This document shows, piece after piece, positions 8,286-16,433 of a DNA stretch of 64,000 nucleotides. Every line of letters begins with the position of its first letter. Positions within the stretch are counted from its first letter, which is position 1. The notes below the pieces were generated by a model. The model was not told the origin of the DNA. It worked only from the letters and a program-made list of their open reading frames with translations, and ran no database searches. Source of the DNA: Nocardia coubleae NBRC 108252 (GTDB lineage Bacteria; Actinomycetota; Actinomycetes; Mycobacteriales; Mycobacteriaceae). Location: contig NZ_BDBD01000002.1 in assembly GCF_001612805.1 (NCBI RefSeq), positions 62,001-126,000 on the forward strand. Direction: 5' to 3'. The position numbers were made by a program, and so were the translations under genes.

Positions 8286-9377
8286 ATGTCCACACTGCGA
8301 GTGACGGCCGAGCGGCTCGTCGTCGTCCCACACCCGAACGCCGACCGGTTGGAGCTGGCCCAGGTCGGGCTGTACCGGGCCGTCGTTGCCAAGGGGCAGT
8401 TCGTCACCGGCGACCACGCCGTCTACATTCCGGAACAGGCGATCGTGCCGGACCCGCTGATCGCCGAGCTGGGTCTCACCGGCAAATTGGCCGGGGCACA
8501 GCGCAATCGGGTGAAGGCGGTGCGGTTGCGTGGGGAGGTGTCCCAGGGCATCGTCTGCACGCCGAGCGCTCTGTCGGGCACGGATCTCGCGGCGGCGGCC
8601 GAGGCGCGCACCGACTTCGCCGCCGAGCTCGGTGTGACCAAATGGGTACCCCCGGTTCCGGTTTCGATGTCGGGACAAGTGGAACCCGCTCCCGATCTGC
8701 TGCGCTGGGTCGATGTGGAGAACATCAAGCGGTTTCCCGACATCTTCGCCGAAGGCGAGCCGGTGGTGGCGACGGAGAAGATCCACGGCACCGCCTTTCT
8801 GCTCACCCATCTGCGCGCCGAGGACCGGATCTTAGTGTCGTCCAAGGGAATCGGTGGCCGGTCGCAGGCACTGATCCGCACCGAGGGCAACCTGTACTGG
8901 CGGGCGGTGCACAGCCATCGGCTCGACGAGGCGGCCCGCGTGCTCGCCGACGCCCTCGACGCCGACCGGGTCGGGCTGTTCGGTGAGGTGTTCGGGGCGG
9001 GCGTGCAGGACTTGCACTACGGTGCGTCGGCCGCGCACGACGACACGCTCGGATTCGCCCTGTTCGACGTCGCGGTCGAGCAGGCGGGTGCGCCGGTGCG
9101 CTGGCTCGACCACCACGAGATCGGCTCCCTACTAGGCGAACTCGGCCTCGGCATCCCGCGCGTACCGGTCCTCTACGAAGGCCCCTACGACGCGGAGTTG
9201 TTGCTGAAGCTGGCCGAGGGCACCGAGACCGTCAGCGGGTCGGGCGGCAATATCCGCGAGGGGCTCGTGGTGCGTGCCGCGCGCGAGCGGCACTCGCCCG
9301 TGCTCGGCGGCCGTGCCATCGGCAAGATCGTCTCCGACGCGTACCTGCTGCGCGACGGCGGCACCGAGTTCGAATGA
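8286..9377 (+). CDS. RNA ligase of the DRB0094 / Rnl5 family
   Basis: This 363-residue protein resembles Deinococcus RNA ligase DraRnl (Rnl5), which seals 3'-OH/5'-phosphate ends in duplex contexts. The N-terminal 110 or so residues form the OB-like domain (RVTAERLVVVPHPNADRLE). The nucleotidyltransferase domain has motif I EKIHGTAFLL with the adenylated Lys, GLFGEVFGAGVQDLHYG as motif III, REGLVVR as motif IV and GRAIGKIVSDAYL as motif V. All expected catalytic residues appear intact. No kinase-phosphatase or RtcB partner adjoins it, so it is an orphan repair ligase. Start ATG follows a GAGGGGG ribosome site. A perfect hairpin follows the stop. Confidence 0.88.
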   Translation: MSTLRVTAERLVVVPHPNADRLELAQVGLYRAVVAKGQFVTGDHAVYIPEQAIVPDPLIAELGLTGKLAGAQRNRVKAVRLRGEVSQGIVCTPSALSGTDLAAAAEARTDFAAELGVTKWVPPVPVSMSGQVEPAPDLLRWVDVENIKRFPDIFAEGEPVVATEKIHGTAFLLTHLRAEDRILVSSKGIGGRSQALIRTEGNLYWRAVHSHRLDEAARVLADALDADRVGLFGEVFGAGVQDLHYGASAAHDDTLGFALFDVAVEQAGAPVRWLDHHEIGSLLGELGLGIPRVPVLYEGPYDAELLLKLAEGTETVSGSGGNIREGLVVRAARERHSPVLGGRAIGKIVSDAYLLRDGGTEFE

Positions 9378-9383
9378 TCGGGT

Positions 9384-9412
9384 CGGCCGGGGAACCCAGC
9401 GCTCCCCGGCCG
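9384..9412. terminator. Bidirectional hairpin between RNA ligase and ddaH-like gene
   Basis: CGGCCGGGGA (9384-9393) and TCCCCGGCCG (9403-9412) form a perfect 10-pair stem with a nine-base loop between two convergent genes. No U-tract follows on either side, as is common in actinobacteria. Confidence 0.65.
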
Positions 9413-9414
9413 GT

Positions 9415-10266
9415 TCAGGGCCGGGGTGTGTGCAGTTCGAGGACGCAGCACTTCACGCCGCCACCACCTTTGCGCAGCTCGGACATGTCGACCGGGACCG
9501 GTTCGAAACCCCGCTCGCGCAGGGCCGCGATCAGCCCGGTCGCGCCCTGGTCGAGGAAGACGTGGCGGCCGTCGCTCACCCCGTTGAGGCCGAAGGACAG
9601 GGCATCGGCCTCGGTCGCCTGGATCGCATCCGGGTAATGGACGGCCAGTGCCTCGCGGGCCCGCGGGCTGAAGGCCCCTGGGTAGTAGGCGATGGTGGTC
9701 TCGTCGAGGCACATCAGCGCGGTGTCGAGGTGATAGAAGCGGGGGTCGATCAGCTCGAGCGAGAGCACGGGCAGGCCGAAGAACCGTTGCACCTCGGCGT
9801 GGGCCGCCGCGGTGCAGCGGAATCCCACTCCGGCCAGGATCCGCTCGCCCGCGAACGTGAAATCGCCTTCCCCCTCGTTGGTTTCGGCTGCAACGGACAG
9901 CTCACGTAACTCCCGCGCCGCGAACCAGCGGTGGAACGCCGGGCCCTCCGGCTGCCGCTCGGGATGGGCGAAGCGGGCCGACAACGCGCGACCGCCGATC
10001 ACGATCGCGCTGTTGGCCGCGAACACCATGTCGGGCAGGCCCGGCTCACCCGGCACGGTCTCCACCGAATGCCCGTGCTGTTCGAGCAGCGCGCGCAGGA
10101 TCTCCCACTGCGACAGCGCCCGCGCCCGGTCCACCGGCGCCGCCGGATCCATCCACGGATTGATCGCGTAGGTGACCTCGAAGTGGTCCGGCCGGCACAT
10201 CACGAAGCGGCGCGGGGTGGCCACCCGCGCCGGAGTGGAGGAGGGAAGGGGAAGGACGGCGGTCAT
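9415..10266 (-). CDS. Dimethylargininase / amidinotransferase-fold hydrolase (Rv2323c-like)
   Basis: This 283-residue member of the arginine-modifying pentein fold hydrolyses arginine-like substrates; close relatives are annotated as N,N-dimethylarginine dimethylaminohydrolase. Visible motifs are MCRPDHFEVTYAINPWMD, PDMVFAANSAIV, ETNEGEGDF, the catalytic His in RFYHLDTALM and the nucleophilic Cys in KGGGGVKCCVLEL near the C-terminus. ATG at 10266 follows CGGGAG. It is divergent from an Lrp/AsnC gene, the same pairing as Rv2323c-Rv2324 of M. tuberculosis, which suggests amino-acid-responsive control. The rocD gene that accompanies the mycobacterial pair is not present here. Ornithine or citrulline formation is plausible but not decided. 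Confidence 0.85.
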   Translation of the reverse strand: MTAVLPLPSSTPARVATPRRFVMCRPDHFEVTYAINPWMDPAAPVDRARALSQWEILRALLEQHGHSVETVPGEPGLPDMVFAANSAIVIGGRALSARFAHPERQPEGPAFHRWFAARELRELSVAAETNEGEGDFTFAGERILAGVGFRCTAAAHAEVQRFFGLPVLSLELIDPRFYHLDTALMCLDETTIAYYPGAFSPRAREALAVHYPDAIQATEADALSFGLNGVSDGRHVFLDQGATGLIAALRERGFEPVPVDMSELRKGGGGVKCCVLELHTPRP

Positions 10267-10339
10267 CAGAACTCCCGGTGGCTGCGCGGCGCGAATCGAC
10301 GCCTCGACGGTAAATGTCGTCGCGTTGCGTGGGGAACAC

Positions 10340-10382
10340 CGATTCATTGCGTGTATCGATGGGAAAATGGCGATCCATTGCG
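10340..10382. promoter_or_regulatory. Two direct repeats, candidate Lrp/AsnC binding sites
   Basis: CGATTCATTGCG (10340-10351) and CGATCCATTGCG (10371-10382) differ at one base and are 31 bases apart, three helical turns. They lie in the divergent region just upstream of the lrp ribosome site. Lrp-type octamers bind phased sites, so autoregulation and control of the hydrolase are likely. Confidence 0.55.
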
Positions 10383-10395
10383 CGAGAGGATCCTC

Positions 10396-10833
10396 ATGGA
10401 CGACATCGACCGCCGCATTCTCGCCGCCCTGCTGAAGAACGCACGCGCCACCTTCGGCGAGATCGGCTCGACCGTCGGATTGTCGGCGCCCGCGGTGAAG
10501 CGGCGGGTGGACAAGATGGTGGCGGGTGGGCAGATCACCGGGTTCACCGCCCTGGTCAATCCGGCCGCCCTCGGCTGGACCACCGAGGCGTACGTGGAGG
10601 TGTACTACCGCGACAACATCTCCCCCGCCGAACTGCGCCGGACATTGGAACCGATCCCGCAGGTCGTCGGAGTGTGCACCATCGCGGGCGAGGCCGACGC
10701 GCTGGTGCACGTGATGGCCACCGACATGGCCGAGATCGAGGTGACCGTGGAGCGGATCAGGGAGAACGCGCGTGTGGGGCGCACCAGGAGTTCGCTGGTG
10801 ATGTCGCGCATCCTCGAGCGCCCACGCACCTGA
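10396..10833 (+). CDS. Lrp/AsnC-family transcriptional regulator
   Basis: The 145-residue protein has the N-terminal helix-turn-helix [20 protein letters not shown]... with [19 protein letters not shown] as the recognition region, followed by the RAM ligand-binding domain: [38 protein letters not shown]. The ATG at 10396 follows GAGAGGA; the longer open frame upstream is antisense to the hydrolase and is rejected. Its divergent position and phased repeats in the shared promoter suggest it regulates the arginine-type hydrolase and itself. The ligand is probably an amino acid. Confidence 0.89.
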   Translation: MDDIDRRILAALLKNARATFGEIGSTVGLSAPAVKRRVDKMVAGGQITGFTALVNPAALGWTTEAYVEVYYRDNISPAELRRTLEPIPQVVGVCTIAGEADALVHVMATDMAEIEVTVERIRENARVGRTRSSLVMSRILERPRT

Positions 10834-10882
10834 GCCGACCGCGCCGAACACCACGTCGCGGCCAGGTTCTAGGGTTGTGCGC

Positions 10883-11518
10883 ATGTCCGACGTGCGCACC
10901 AGTTACCTCACCGACGGGGCCGAGATCTATCGGCGCTCGTTCGCGACCATCCGCGCCGAAGCCGACCTCGCCGGTTTCCCCACCGATGTCGAGCGCGTGG
11001 TGGTGCGGATGATCCACGGGTGCGGACAGGTCGACCTGGCGGGCGACATCGCCTACACCCCCGGTGTGGTCGCGGCCGCGCGCACCGCGTTGCGGGCAGG
11101 CAAACCGATCATCTGCGACGCCAACATGGTCGCCTCGGGCGTCACCCGCAAGCGGCTGCCCGCCGACAACCCGGTGCTGTGCAACCTCACCGATCCGCGC
11201 GTGCCCGAGCTGGCCGCGAGCATGGGCAATACCCGTTCGGTCGCCGCGCTCGAGCTGCTGCGCGCCGAACTCGACGGCGCGGTGGTCGCCATCGGCAACG
11301 CCCCGACCGCGCTGTTCCACCTGCTCGACATGCTCGACGCAGGCGCACCGCGACCCGCCGCGATCATCGGCATCCCCGTCGGTTTCATCGGCGCGGCCGA
11401 ATCCAAGCAGGCGCTGATCGACTTCGGTGGCGTCGAATATCTGACCGTGCGCGGCAGGCGGGGCGGCAGCGCCATCACCGCGTCGGCGCTGAACGCGATT
11501 GCGAGCGAACAGGAATGA
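10883..11518 (+). CDS. cobH: Precorrin-8X methylmutase
   Basis: CobH moves the C11 methyl of precorrin-8X to C12, giving hydrogenobyrinic acid. The protein has 211 residues, the usual size. The catalytic His lies in [37 protein letters not shown] and [14 protein letters not shown] are conserved blocks. ATG at 10883 was preferred to a GTG two codons earlier. It overlaps cobIJ by four bases (ATGA), so the two are translated together. No riboswitch was seen upstream, unlike cobN. Confidence 0.94.
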   Translation: MSDVRTSYLTDGAEIYRRSFATIRAEADLAGFPTDVERVVVRMIHGCGQVDLAGDIAYTPGVVAAARTALRAGKPIICDANMVASGVTRKRLPADNPVLCNLTDPRVPELAASMGNTRSVAALELLRAELDGAVVAIGNAPTALFHLLDMLDAGAPRPAAIIGIPVGFIGAAESKQALIDFGGVEYLTVRGRRGGSAITASALNAIASEQE

Positions 11519-13080
11519 GCGGCACACTCTGGGGCATCGGCCTCGGCCCCGGCGATCCCGAACTGGTGACGGTGAAAGCGGCCCGGCTCATCGGCGCCGC
11601 CGACGTGGTGGCCTTCCACAGCGCCCGGCACGGGCGAAGCATCTCCCGAGGTATCGCCGAGCCGTACATGCGGCCCGGCCAGATCGAAGAGCACCTCGTC
11701 TACCCGGTGACCACCGAGACCACCGACCACCCCGGCGGGTACCAGGGCGCGATCGACGAGTTCTACGAGCAGGCCGCCGCCCGGCTGGCCGCCCACCTCG
11801 CCGCCGGACGCGATGTCGCCCTGCTCGCGGCCGGTGACCCGCTGTTCTACTCCTCGTACATGCACATGCACCGCCGCCTGGCCGACCGGTTCCACGCCGA
11901 GATCGTCCCCGGCATCACCTCGGTGAGCGCGGCCTCGGCGGCGCTCGGCACCCCCCTGGTGGAAGGCGAGCAGGTACTCACGGTGCTGCCCGGCACCATG
12001 CCCGTCGACGAACTCACCGAGCGGCTGCGCGAGACCGACGCCGCGGCGATCATGAAGCTGGGACGGACCTTCCCCGGTGTGCGCCGGGCGCTCGCCGACG
12101 CCGGTCGCCTCGACGACGCCTACTACGTCGAGCGCGCGAGCAGCACCCGTCAGCGGGTGCTCGCGGCCGCCGACGTCGACGAGGCCGAGGTGCCGTACTT
12201 CTCGATCACGCTGGTTCCCGGGCCGACCCCGACCACCGGGGTCGCGTCCCTCCTCGGCGGACAGCACCGCGGCGCGCCGACAGACGGGTCGGCGCGGATC
12301 GAAACGAGTTCGCACCACGAATCAGCAAGCGCGACTGGTGAAGTCGTGGTCGTCGGCCTAGGGCCCGGTGCAACCGACTGGACCACGCCGGAGGTCACGG
12401 CCGCTCTGGACGAGGCGACCGATCTCGTCGGCTACACGACATATATCAACCGTGTCCCCGAGCGGGCCGGCCAGCGCAGGCACGCCAGCGACAACAAGGT
12501 CGAGTCGGAGCGCGCCGCGATGGCACTCGATCTGGCCAAGCGGGGTGCGCGGGTCGCCGTGGTCTCCTCCGGTGATCCGGGGGTGTTCGCGATGGCCTCG
12601 GCGGTGCTCGAGGTGTCGGCCGAACCACAGTTCAAGGATGTGCCGGTGCGGGTGCTGCCGGGGCTCACGGCGGCCAACGCGGTGGCGAGCCGGGTCGGGG
12701 CACCGCTGGGCCACGACTACGCGATGATCTCGCTCTCCGATCGGCTCAAGCCGTGGGAGGTTGTGGCGCAACGGCTTTCGGCTGTCGCGGCGGCGGATAT
12801 GGCGATCGCGATCTACAACCCGGCCTCCACGCAGCGACGTTGGCAGGTGGGCGCGATGCGCGAGATCCTGCTGACCCATCGTGACCCGGAGACGCCGGTG
12901 GTGCTCGGTCGCGATGTCGGCGGGCCGACGGAATCGGTGCGGGTGGTGACCCTCGCCGACCTGAACCCCGACGAGGTCGACATGCGCACCCTGCTCATCA
13001 TCGGCGCCTCTACTACGACGGCCTTCGACACGCCTGAGGGGACCCGCGTCTTCACGGCGCGCCGCTACGAGAACGCCTAG
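11515..13080 (+). CDS. cobIJ: Fused precorrin-2 C20- and precorrin-3B C17-methyltransferase
   Basis: This 521-residue fusion joins two SAM-dependent tetrapyrrole methylases. The CobI half (about 1-245) opens [20 protein letters not shown] and has [13 protein letters not shown]; it makes precorrin-3A. A linker of some 30 low-complexity residues leads to the CobJ half, which opens [18 protein letters not shown] at about residue 278 and has [18 protein letters not shown]; it catalyses ring contraction after CobG. The same fusion is found in mycobacteria (Rv2066). Start overlaps the end of cobH. A PadR gene follows and may be a separate unit. Confidence 0.94.
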   Translation: MSGTLWGIGLGPGDPELVTVKAARLIGAADVVAFHSARHGRSISRGIAEPYMRPGQIEEHLVYPVTTETTDHPGGYQGAIDEFYEQAAARLAAHLAAGRDVALLAAGDPLFYSSYMHMHRRLADRFHAEIVPGITSVSAASAALGTPLVEGEQVLTVLPGTMPVDELTERLRETDAAAIMKLGRTFPGVRRALADAGRLDDAYYVERASSTRQRVLAAADVDEAEVPYFSITLVPGPTPTTGVASLLGGQHRGAPTDGSARIETSSHHESASATGEVVVVGLGPGATDWTTPEVTAALDEATDLVGYTTYINRVPERAGQRRHASDNKVESERAAMALDLAKRGARVAVVSSGDPGVFAMASAVLEVSAEPQFKDVPVRVLPGLTAANAVASRVGAPLGHDYAMISLSDRLKPWEVVAQRLSAVAAADMAIAIYNPASTQRRWQVGAMREILLTHRDPETPVVLGRDVGGPTESVRVVTLADLNPDEVDMRTLLIIGASTTTAFDTPEGTRVFTARRYENA

Positions 13081-13134
13081 ACCCACGACACGCCGCGACA
13101 CGGGCAACCTTGGCGCGACCCCCACCCTGGCCTA

Positions 13135-13153
13135 ACATTCCACATAGGAATGT
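13135..13153. promoter_or_regulatory. Inverted repeat, candidate PadR operator
   Basis: ACATTCC-ACATA-GGAATGT is a perfect 7-base inverted repeat with a five-base spacer, 20 bases upstream of the padR start. PadR regulators commonly bind ATGT/ACAT dyads, so this is a good autoregulatory operator candidate. Confidence 0.65.
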
Positions 13154-13173
13154 AGTTCGAAGGGAGTTGACCG

Positions 13174-13716
13174 TTGACCGACACCGCGACCCGCCGCCGC
13201 CCGCTGAACTCCACCGCGGCTTCACTGCTGGGGTTCCTGCACGAGGGTCCGATGTCGGGCTGGGACCTGGCGACTCTCGCCCAGCAACGCATCGGCGACT
13301 TCTGGACCATCACCCAGAGCCAGGTCTACCGCGAACTCGCCACAATGGACACCGCGGGCCTGGTGACCAAGGGCGAACGAGGTGCGCGAGAGCGCATTCC
13401 CTACCGGATCACCGAGGCCGGACGGGAGGCGTTCGCCGAATGGATCGCCCGCGATCCCGGCGCCGAGACGATCCGGGTGCCGTTGCTGCTCACACTGTCG
13501 TTCGGCGAGCACCTCGATCCCACGCACCGCGACCGGATCATCACCGCCAACCGCAACATCCACCAGGACCGGCTCGACCGGTATCTCGACGAGGACGCGA
13601 CCGCTCTGGCGCCCTACCAGCGGGCCACTCTCGAATTCGGGATCTGCTACGAGCGCGCGGTGCTGCAGTGGTTCGACCAGTTGCCCGCCGTCTTTGCCGG
13701 GCAACCGCCGCGCTGA
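13174..13716 (+). CDS. PadR-family transcriptional regulator
   Basis: This 180-residue winged-helix protein of the PadR/VirR type begins LNSTAASLLGFLHEGPMSGWDLA; QSQVYRELATMDTAGLVTKGERGARERIPYRITEAG is the recognition helix and wing (about 45-85). The C-terminal helical half is the dimer domain. The start is TTG at 13174, seven bases after GAAGGGAG; no ATG is available before the conserved region. The palindrome upstream suggests autorepression. No efflux or catabolic gene adjoins it on the same strand, and cobK converges on it two bases after its stop, so its other targets are unknown. Confidence 0.87.
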   Translation: MTDTATRRRPLNSTAASLLGFLHEGPMSGWDLATLAQQRIGDFWTITQSQVYRELATMDTAGLVTKGERGARERIPYRITEAGREAFAEWIARDPGAETIRVPLLLTLSFGEHLDPTHRDRIITANRNIHQDRLDRYLDEDATALAPYQRATLEFGICYERAVLQWFDQLPAVFAGQPPR

Positions 13717-13718
13717 GC

Positions 13719-14471
13719 TCAGGAAACGCTGTGCGCGGTCGCGAGCCGCAACCAGTCGAGGGCGGCGCCGACCTCGTCGACGACGTTCGCGCCCGCGGGC
13801 AGGGGTGGGCGTTCGATCATGACGACCGGCACGCCTGCCGTGCGCGCCGCGGCGATCTTCGCCTCGGTCTGCGCGCCGCCGCTGTTCTTGGTGACCAGGA
13901 CGTCGATGCGATGACGCGACATCAGCACCAGCTCCTCGTCGAAGGTGAACGGCCCACGCGCGAGCAACAATTCGTAGCGCGGTGGCAGCGGGCCGGTCGG
14001 CGCGTCGATCGATCGGATGACGAAACGCTGCCTGCGACAGCCCGCGAAGGCGCCGACACCTTGGCGGCCGATGGTGAGCAGCACGTTCTCGCCCCGGTCG
14101 GCCAGGGCGGAGGCGGCCCCGGCGAGATCGGGTACCCGCGTCCACAGGTCGCCCCGGCGCGGCACCCATTCGGGGCGGCGCAGGTGCAGCGCGGGCAGGC
14201 CGAGGTCGGCGGCCGCGGTCGCCGCATGGGTACTGACCTGGGCCGCGAAGGGGTGGGTGGCATCCACGACGGCATCGATACGGTTCTCGCGTAGCCAGGT
14301 TCGGAGGCCCTCGACACCACCGAATCCGCCGATGCGCACCGGACCGACCGGCAATCGCGGGTTGGCGACACGTCCCGCCAGCGAGGAGACGATATCGACT
14401 CCACGCTCACCGGACGCCAGGTTCGCCAGCTCACGAGCCTCGCCCGTACCGCCGAGGATCAGAACTCTCAG
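13719..14471 (-). CDS. cobK: Precorrin-6A reductase with no canonical start codon
   Basis: CobK reduces precorrin-6A to dihydro-precorrin-6 (precorrin-6B) with NADPH. The reading frame holds the entire protein: the Rossmann strand VLILGGTGEARELANLAS, SLAGRVANPRLP, then DAVVDATHPFAAQVSTHAA, VLLTIGRQGVGAF, VTKNSGGAQTEAKIAAAR and VPVVMIERPP. Upstream in frame lies TGA, then only CCG GGA CGA CGT CAG CGG GCA GTC CTG AGA before the Rossmann strand, so no ATG, GTG or TTG precedes it. CTG at 14471 gives 250 residues, the usual length. The first canonical codon is TTG at 14354, which would delete the nucleotide-binding motif. Either CTG is used or the sequence has an error near the start. Confidence 0.85.
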   Translation of the reverse strand: MRVLILGGTGEARELANLASGERGVDIVSSLAGRVANPRLPVGPVRIGGFGGVEGLRTWLRENRIDAVVDATHPFAAQVSTHAATAAADLGLPALHLRRPEWVPRRGDLWTRVPDLAGAASALADRGENVLLTIGRQGVGAFAGCRRQRFVIRSIDAPTGPLPPRYELLLARGPFTFDEELVLMSRHRIDVLVTKNSGGAQTEAKIAAARTAGVPVVMIERPPLPAGANVVDEVGAALDWLRLATAHSVS

Positions 14472-14974
14472 GACTGCCCGCTGACGTCGTCCCGGTCAGG
14501 GGTGGTCGACCTGGTGCACCGCATACAACTCCGTCCATCGAAATCGAGGCTCCGAGTTTTGCCCGGGGCCGCGCCCGACCATACCCCCGTTGAGGAAGTG
14601 TTACACCTTCGGTGCATAACTTTCTGGGTGAGCTTGCAGATGCACTCACTGTTCGGCCGTGATCTGGTCGTGATCTGACCGTGATCGGCACAGTTGCGAC
14701 ATGGACGGTTGACCAGCATGTTCGCCGCCCGCGCCCTGGTCGCCGGTGCGGCCGCACCGGCGAGGCGGGCAACGGTTTCGAGTCCGGCAGCGGCACTGGG
14801 CGATTGCCCAGCATCTCGATGCCATCGGACACATAAGCCGTGTGTGAGCGATGTTCGGCCGGTGGTGCGCGAGACCACGTGCGGACTGAACAGTCGCATC
14901 GGGTGGTCCCGCGAAAAAGAGCAAATTCGGGGCGCACACCCCGTCGCATCGTTATGCGAGAGACGGGTGACCCG
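14472..14974. other. 503-base non-coding stretch where cobM is expected
   Basis: No convincing gene is seen on either strand between cobK and cobL. Open frames here lack codon bias, ribosome sites and any CobM-like motif. The stretch holds GTGTTACAC (a 9-base palindrome), the run GTGATCTGGTCGTGATCTGA, and a 24-base perfect palindrome listed separately. In mycobacteria this position is occupied by cobM. It may contain the cobK promoter. Confidence 0.6.
14740..14763. repeat. 24-base perfect palindrome
   Basis: The sequence from T14740 to A14763 reads identically on both strands; its core is GCCGGTGCGG/CCGCACCGGC. With no loop spacer it would form a tight cruciform or hairpin. No T-run follows. 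It could be a protein-binding site or a processing/termination element. Confidence 0.7.
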
Positions 14975-16210
14975 TCAGGAATTTGCGCGCGGTTTGACGA
15001 CGATCCACTGCGCGACGGGAAGCTGCGGCCGCCACGCGGTGAATCCGCCGAGCGGTTCGCCTCGGTAGATCTGGAATTTGCGCAGGGTGCCACCGTGGCG
15101 CGCGCACCAGGCCAGCAGCAGCGTTTCCGACTCGGCGGTCACCGCATTGGCCACCAGACGGCCGCCGGGCCGCAGGCGTTGCCAGCAGGCGTCGAAAACG
15201 CCGTCCTGGGTGAGTCCGCCGCCGAGGAATATCGCGTCGGGCGCCGGGGAGTCGGTGCGGGTGTCGGGGAACGCGCCGCGCACCGCGATGCCGGGCACAC
15301 CGAGCGCGTGCGCGTTGGTGGTGATCTGATCGCGGCGGGCGGGCAGGCGTTCATAGGTGACCGCGCGGCACGCCGGGTGGGTACGGCACCATTCGATCGC
15401 GATGGTGCCCGAACCACCGCCGACATCCCACAGCAGTTCGCCGGGGGCCGGGGCGAGGGCGCTGACGGTGAGTGCGCGGACCTCGGCCTTGGTGAGCTGG
15501 CCGTCGCCGGTGAACGAATCGTCGCGCAGGCCGGGCATTCTCGTGCGGCGGGGGTGATGCGGGTCGGCCACGCAGTCGATGGCACAGAGATTGAGCGGGT
15601 CACCCGGGGGGTGCTGCCAGTCGTCGGCCGTGCCGGTACGCAGGCATTCGTTCTCGCCGCCGAGCTGTTCGAGCACGGTGAGCGTGGAGGCACCGAAACC
15701 GTTGTCGCGCAGCAGTTCCGCCAGCGCGGCCGGGGTCGATTCGTTCTCGCTCAGGACGAGAATTCGACGGCGGTCGGCCAGTTCCGGCAGCACCGTGGTG
15801 AGCGGTCGGGCGACCACACTCACCACCGGGGTCTCGGCCAGCGGCCAGCCGAGCCGGGCGCACGCCAGCGACGCCGACGACGGTTGCGGGTACACGTCGA
15901 GCGCGCCGGGTCCGACGATGCGGGCCAGGGTGGCACCGATGCCGTAGAACATGGGATCGCCGCTGGCGAGCACGGTGAGCCGCCGACCGCTGTGCTGCGC
16001 AAGCAGTTCCGGGAGAGCGGGCAGCAGGGGTGTCGGCCACGGGATTCGCTCGAACTTCCCGTCCGGTATCAGCGCCAGCTGCCGCGGCGACCCGAACACC
16101 ACTTCGCTGTCCTCGACTGCCGCTTTGGCCCGCTCCCCCAGACCACCCCACCCGTCCGCGCCGATACCCACCACGCGGATCGGGACACCCGACCACGCCG
16201 CACTGGTCAT
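14975..16210 (-). CDS. cobL: Precorrin-6Y C5,15-methyltransferase (decarboxylating)
   Basis: CobL methylates C5 and C15 of precorrin-6B and decarboxylates the C12 acetate, giving precorrin-8X for CobH. The 411-residue protein has the N-terminal CobE-type tetrapyrrole methylase domain (IRVVGIGADGWGGL, TVLASGDPMFYGIGATLAR) and a C-terminal class I SAM domain of CbiT type (GELLWDVGGGSGTIAIEWCR, DAIFLGGGLTQ, GGRLVANAVTAESE). Length and motifs are complete. It is on the same strand as cobK with 503 bases between them and no cobM. Its upstream neighbour is an Rv2073c-like reductase on the same strand, as in mycobacteria. Confidence 0.94.
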   Translation of the reverse strand: MTSAAWSGVPIRVVGIGADGWGGLGERAKAAVEDSEVVFGSPRQLALIPDGKFERIPWPTPLLPALPELLAQHSGRRLTVLASGDPMFYGIGATLARIVGPGALDVYPQPSSASLACARLGWPLAETPVVSVVARPLTTVLPELADRRRILVLSENESTPAALAELLRDNGFGASTLTVLEQLGGENECLRTGTADDWQHPPGDPLNLCAIDCVADPHHPRRTRMPGLRDDSFTGDGQLTKAEVRALTVSALAPAPGELLWDVGGGSGTIAIEWCRTHPACRAVTYERLPARRDQITTNAHALGVPGIAVRGAFPDTRTDSPAPDAIFLGGGLTQDGVFDACWQRLRPGGRLVANAVTAESETLLLAWCARHGGTLRKFQIYRGEPLGGFTAWRPQLPVAQWIVVKPRANS

Positions 16211-16283
16211 CGGGGTACCCCACCCGTCTGCGAGCGGACTATCGTTGTCGCACGCAGAGCAGTGTCGATGCGCTCACGCCGGG

Positions 16284-16433
16284 CCGTCGGGACGGCAGCC
16301 ACCGCGACATACGGCGCCGAACCGGGGCGCGCACGCCGCGGCATCGAAGCCGAGGTCATCGCAACATCCGGCGCCGAAGCGACATGCGCGCAGCGGACCA
16401 TCGGGGCGGCAATCACCGTGGCATCCGGCGCCA
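16284..16433. repeat. Three degenerate copies of a ~30-base element upstream of cobL
   Basis: Copies near 16289-16319, 16354-16376 and 16404-16432 share the pattern GGCGGCAATCACCG followed by TGGCATCCGGCGCC or close variants (ACATACGGCGCC, ACATCCGGCGCC). The third copy runs into the 3' end of the reductase gene. The 5' side of cobL's coding strand reads through this region; no ribosome-bound small gene could be supported in it. Confidence 0.5.

Noticed and set aside
14694..15068. 124-codon plus-strand frame in the cobK-cobL gap
   Set aside because: Runs into the 3' end of cobL antisense, has no ribosome site and unbiased codon use.
16207..16416. 69-codon minus-strand frame just upstream of cobL
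   Set aside because: Made of the degenerate 30-base repeats, with no good ribosome site and no recognisable protein.
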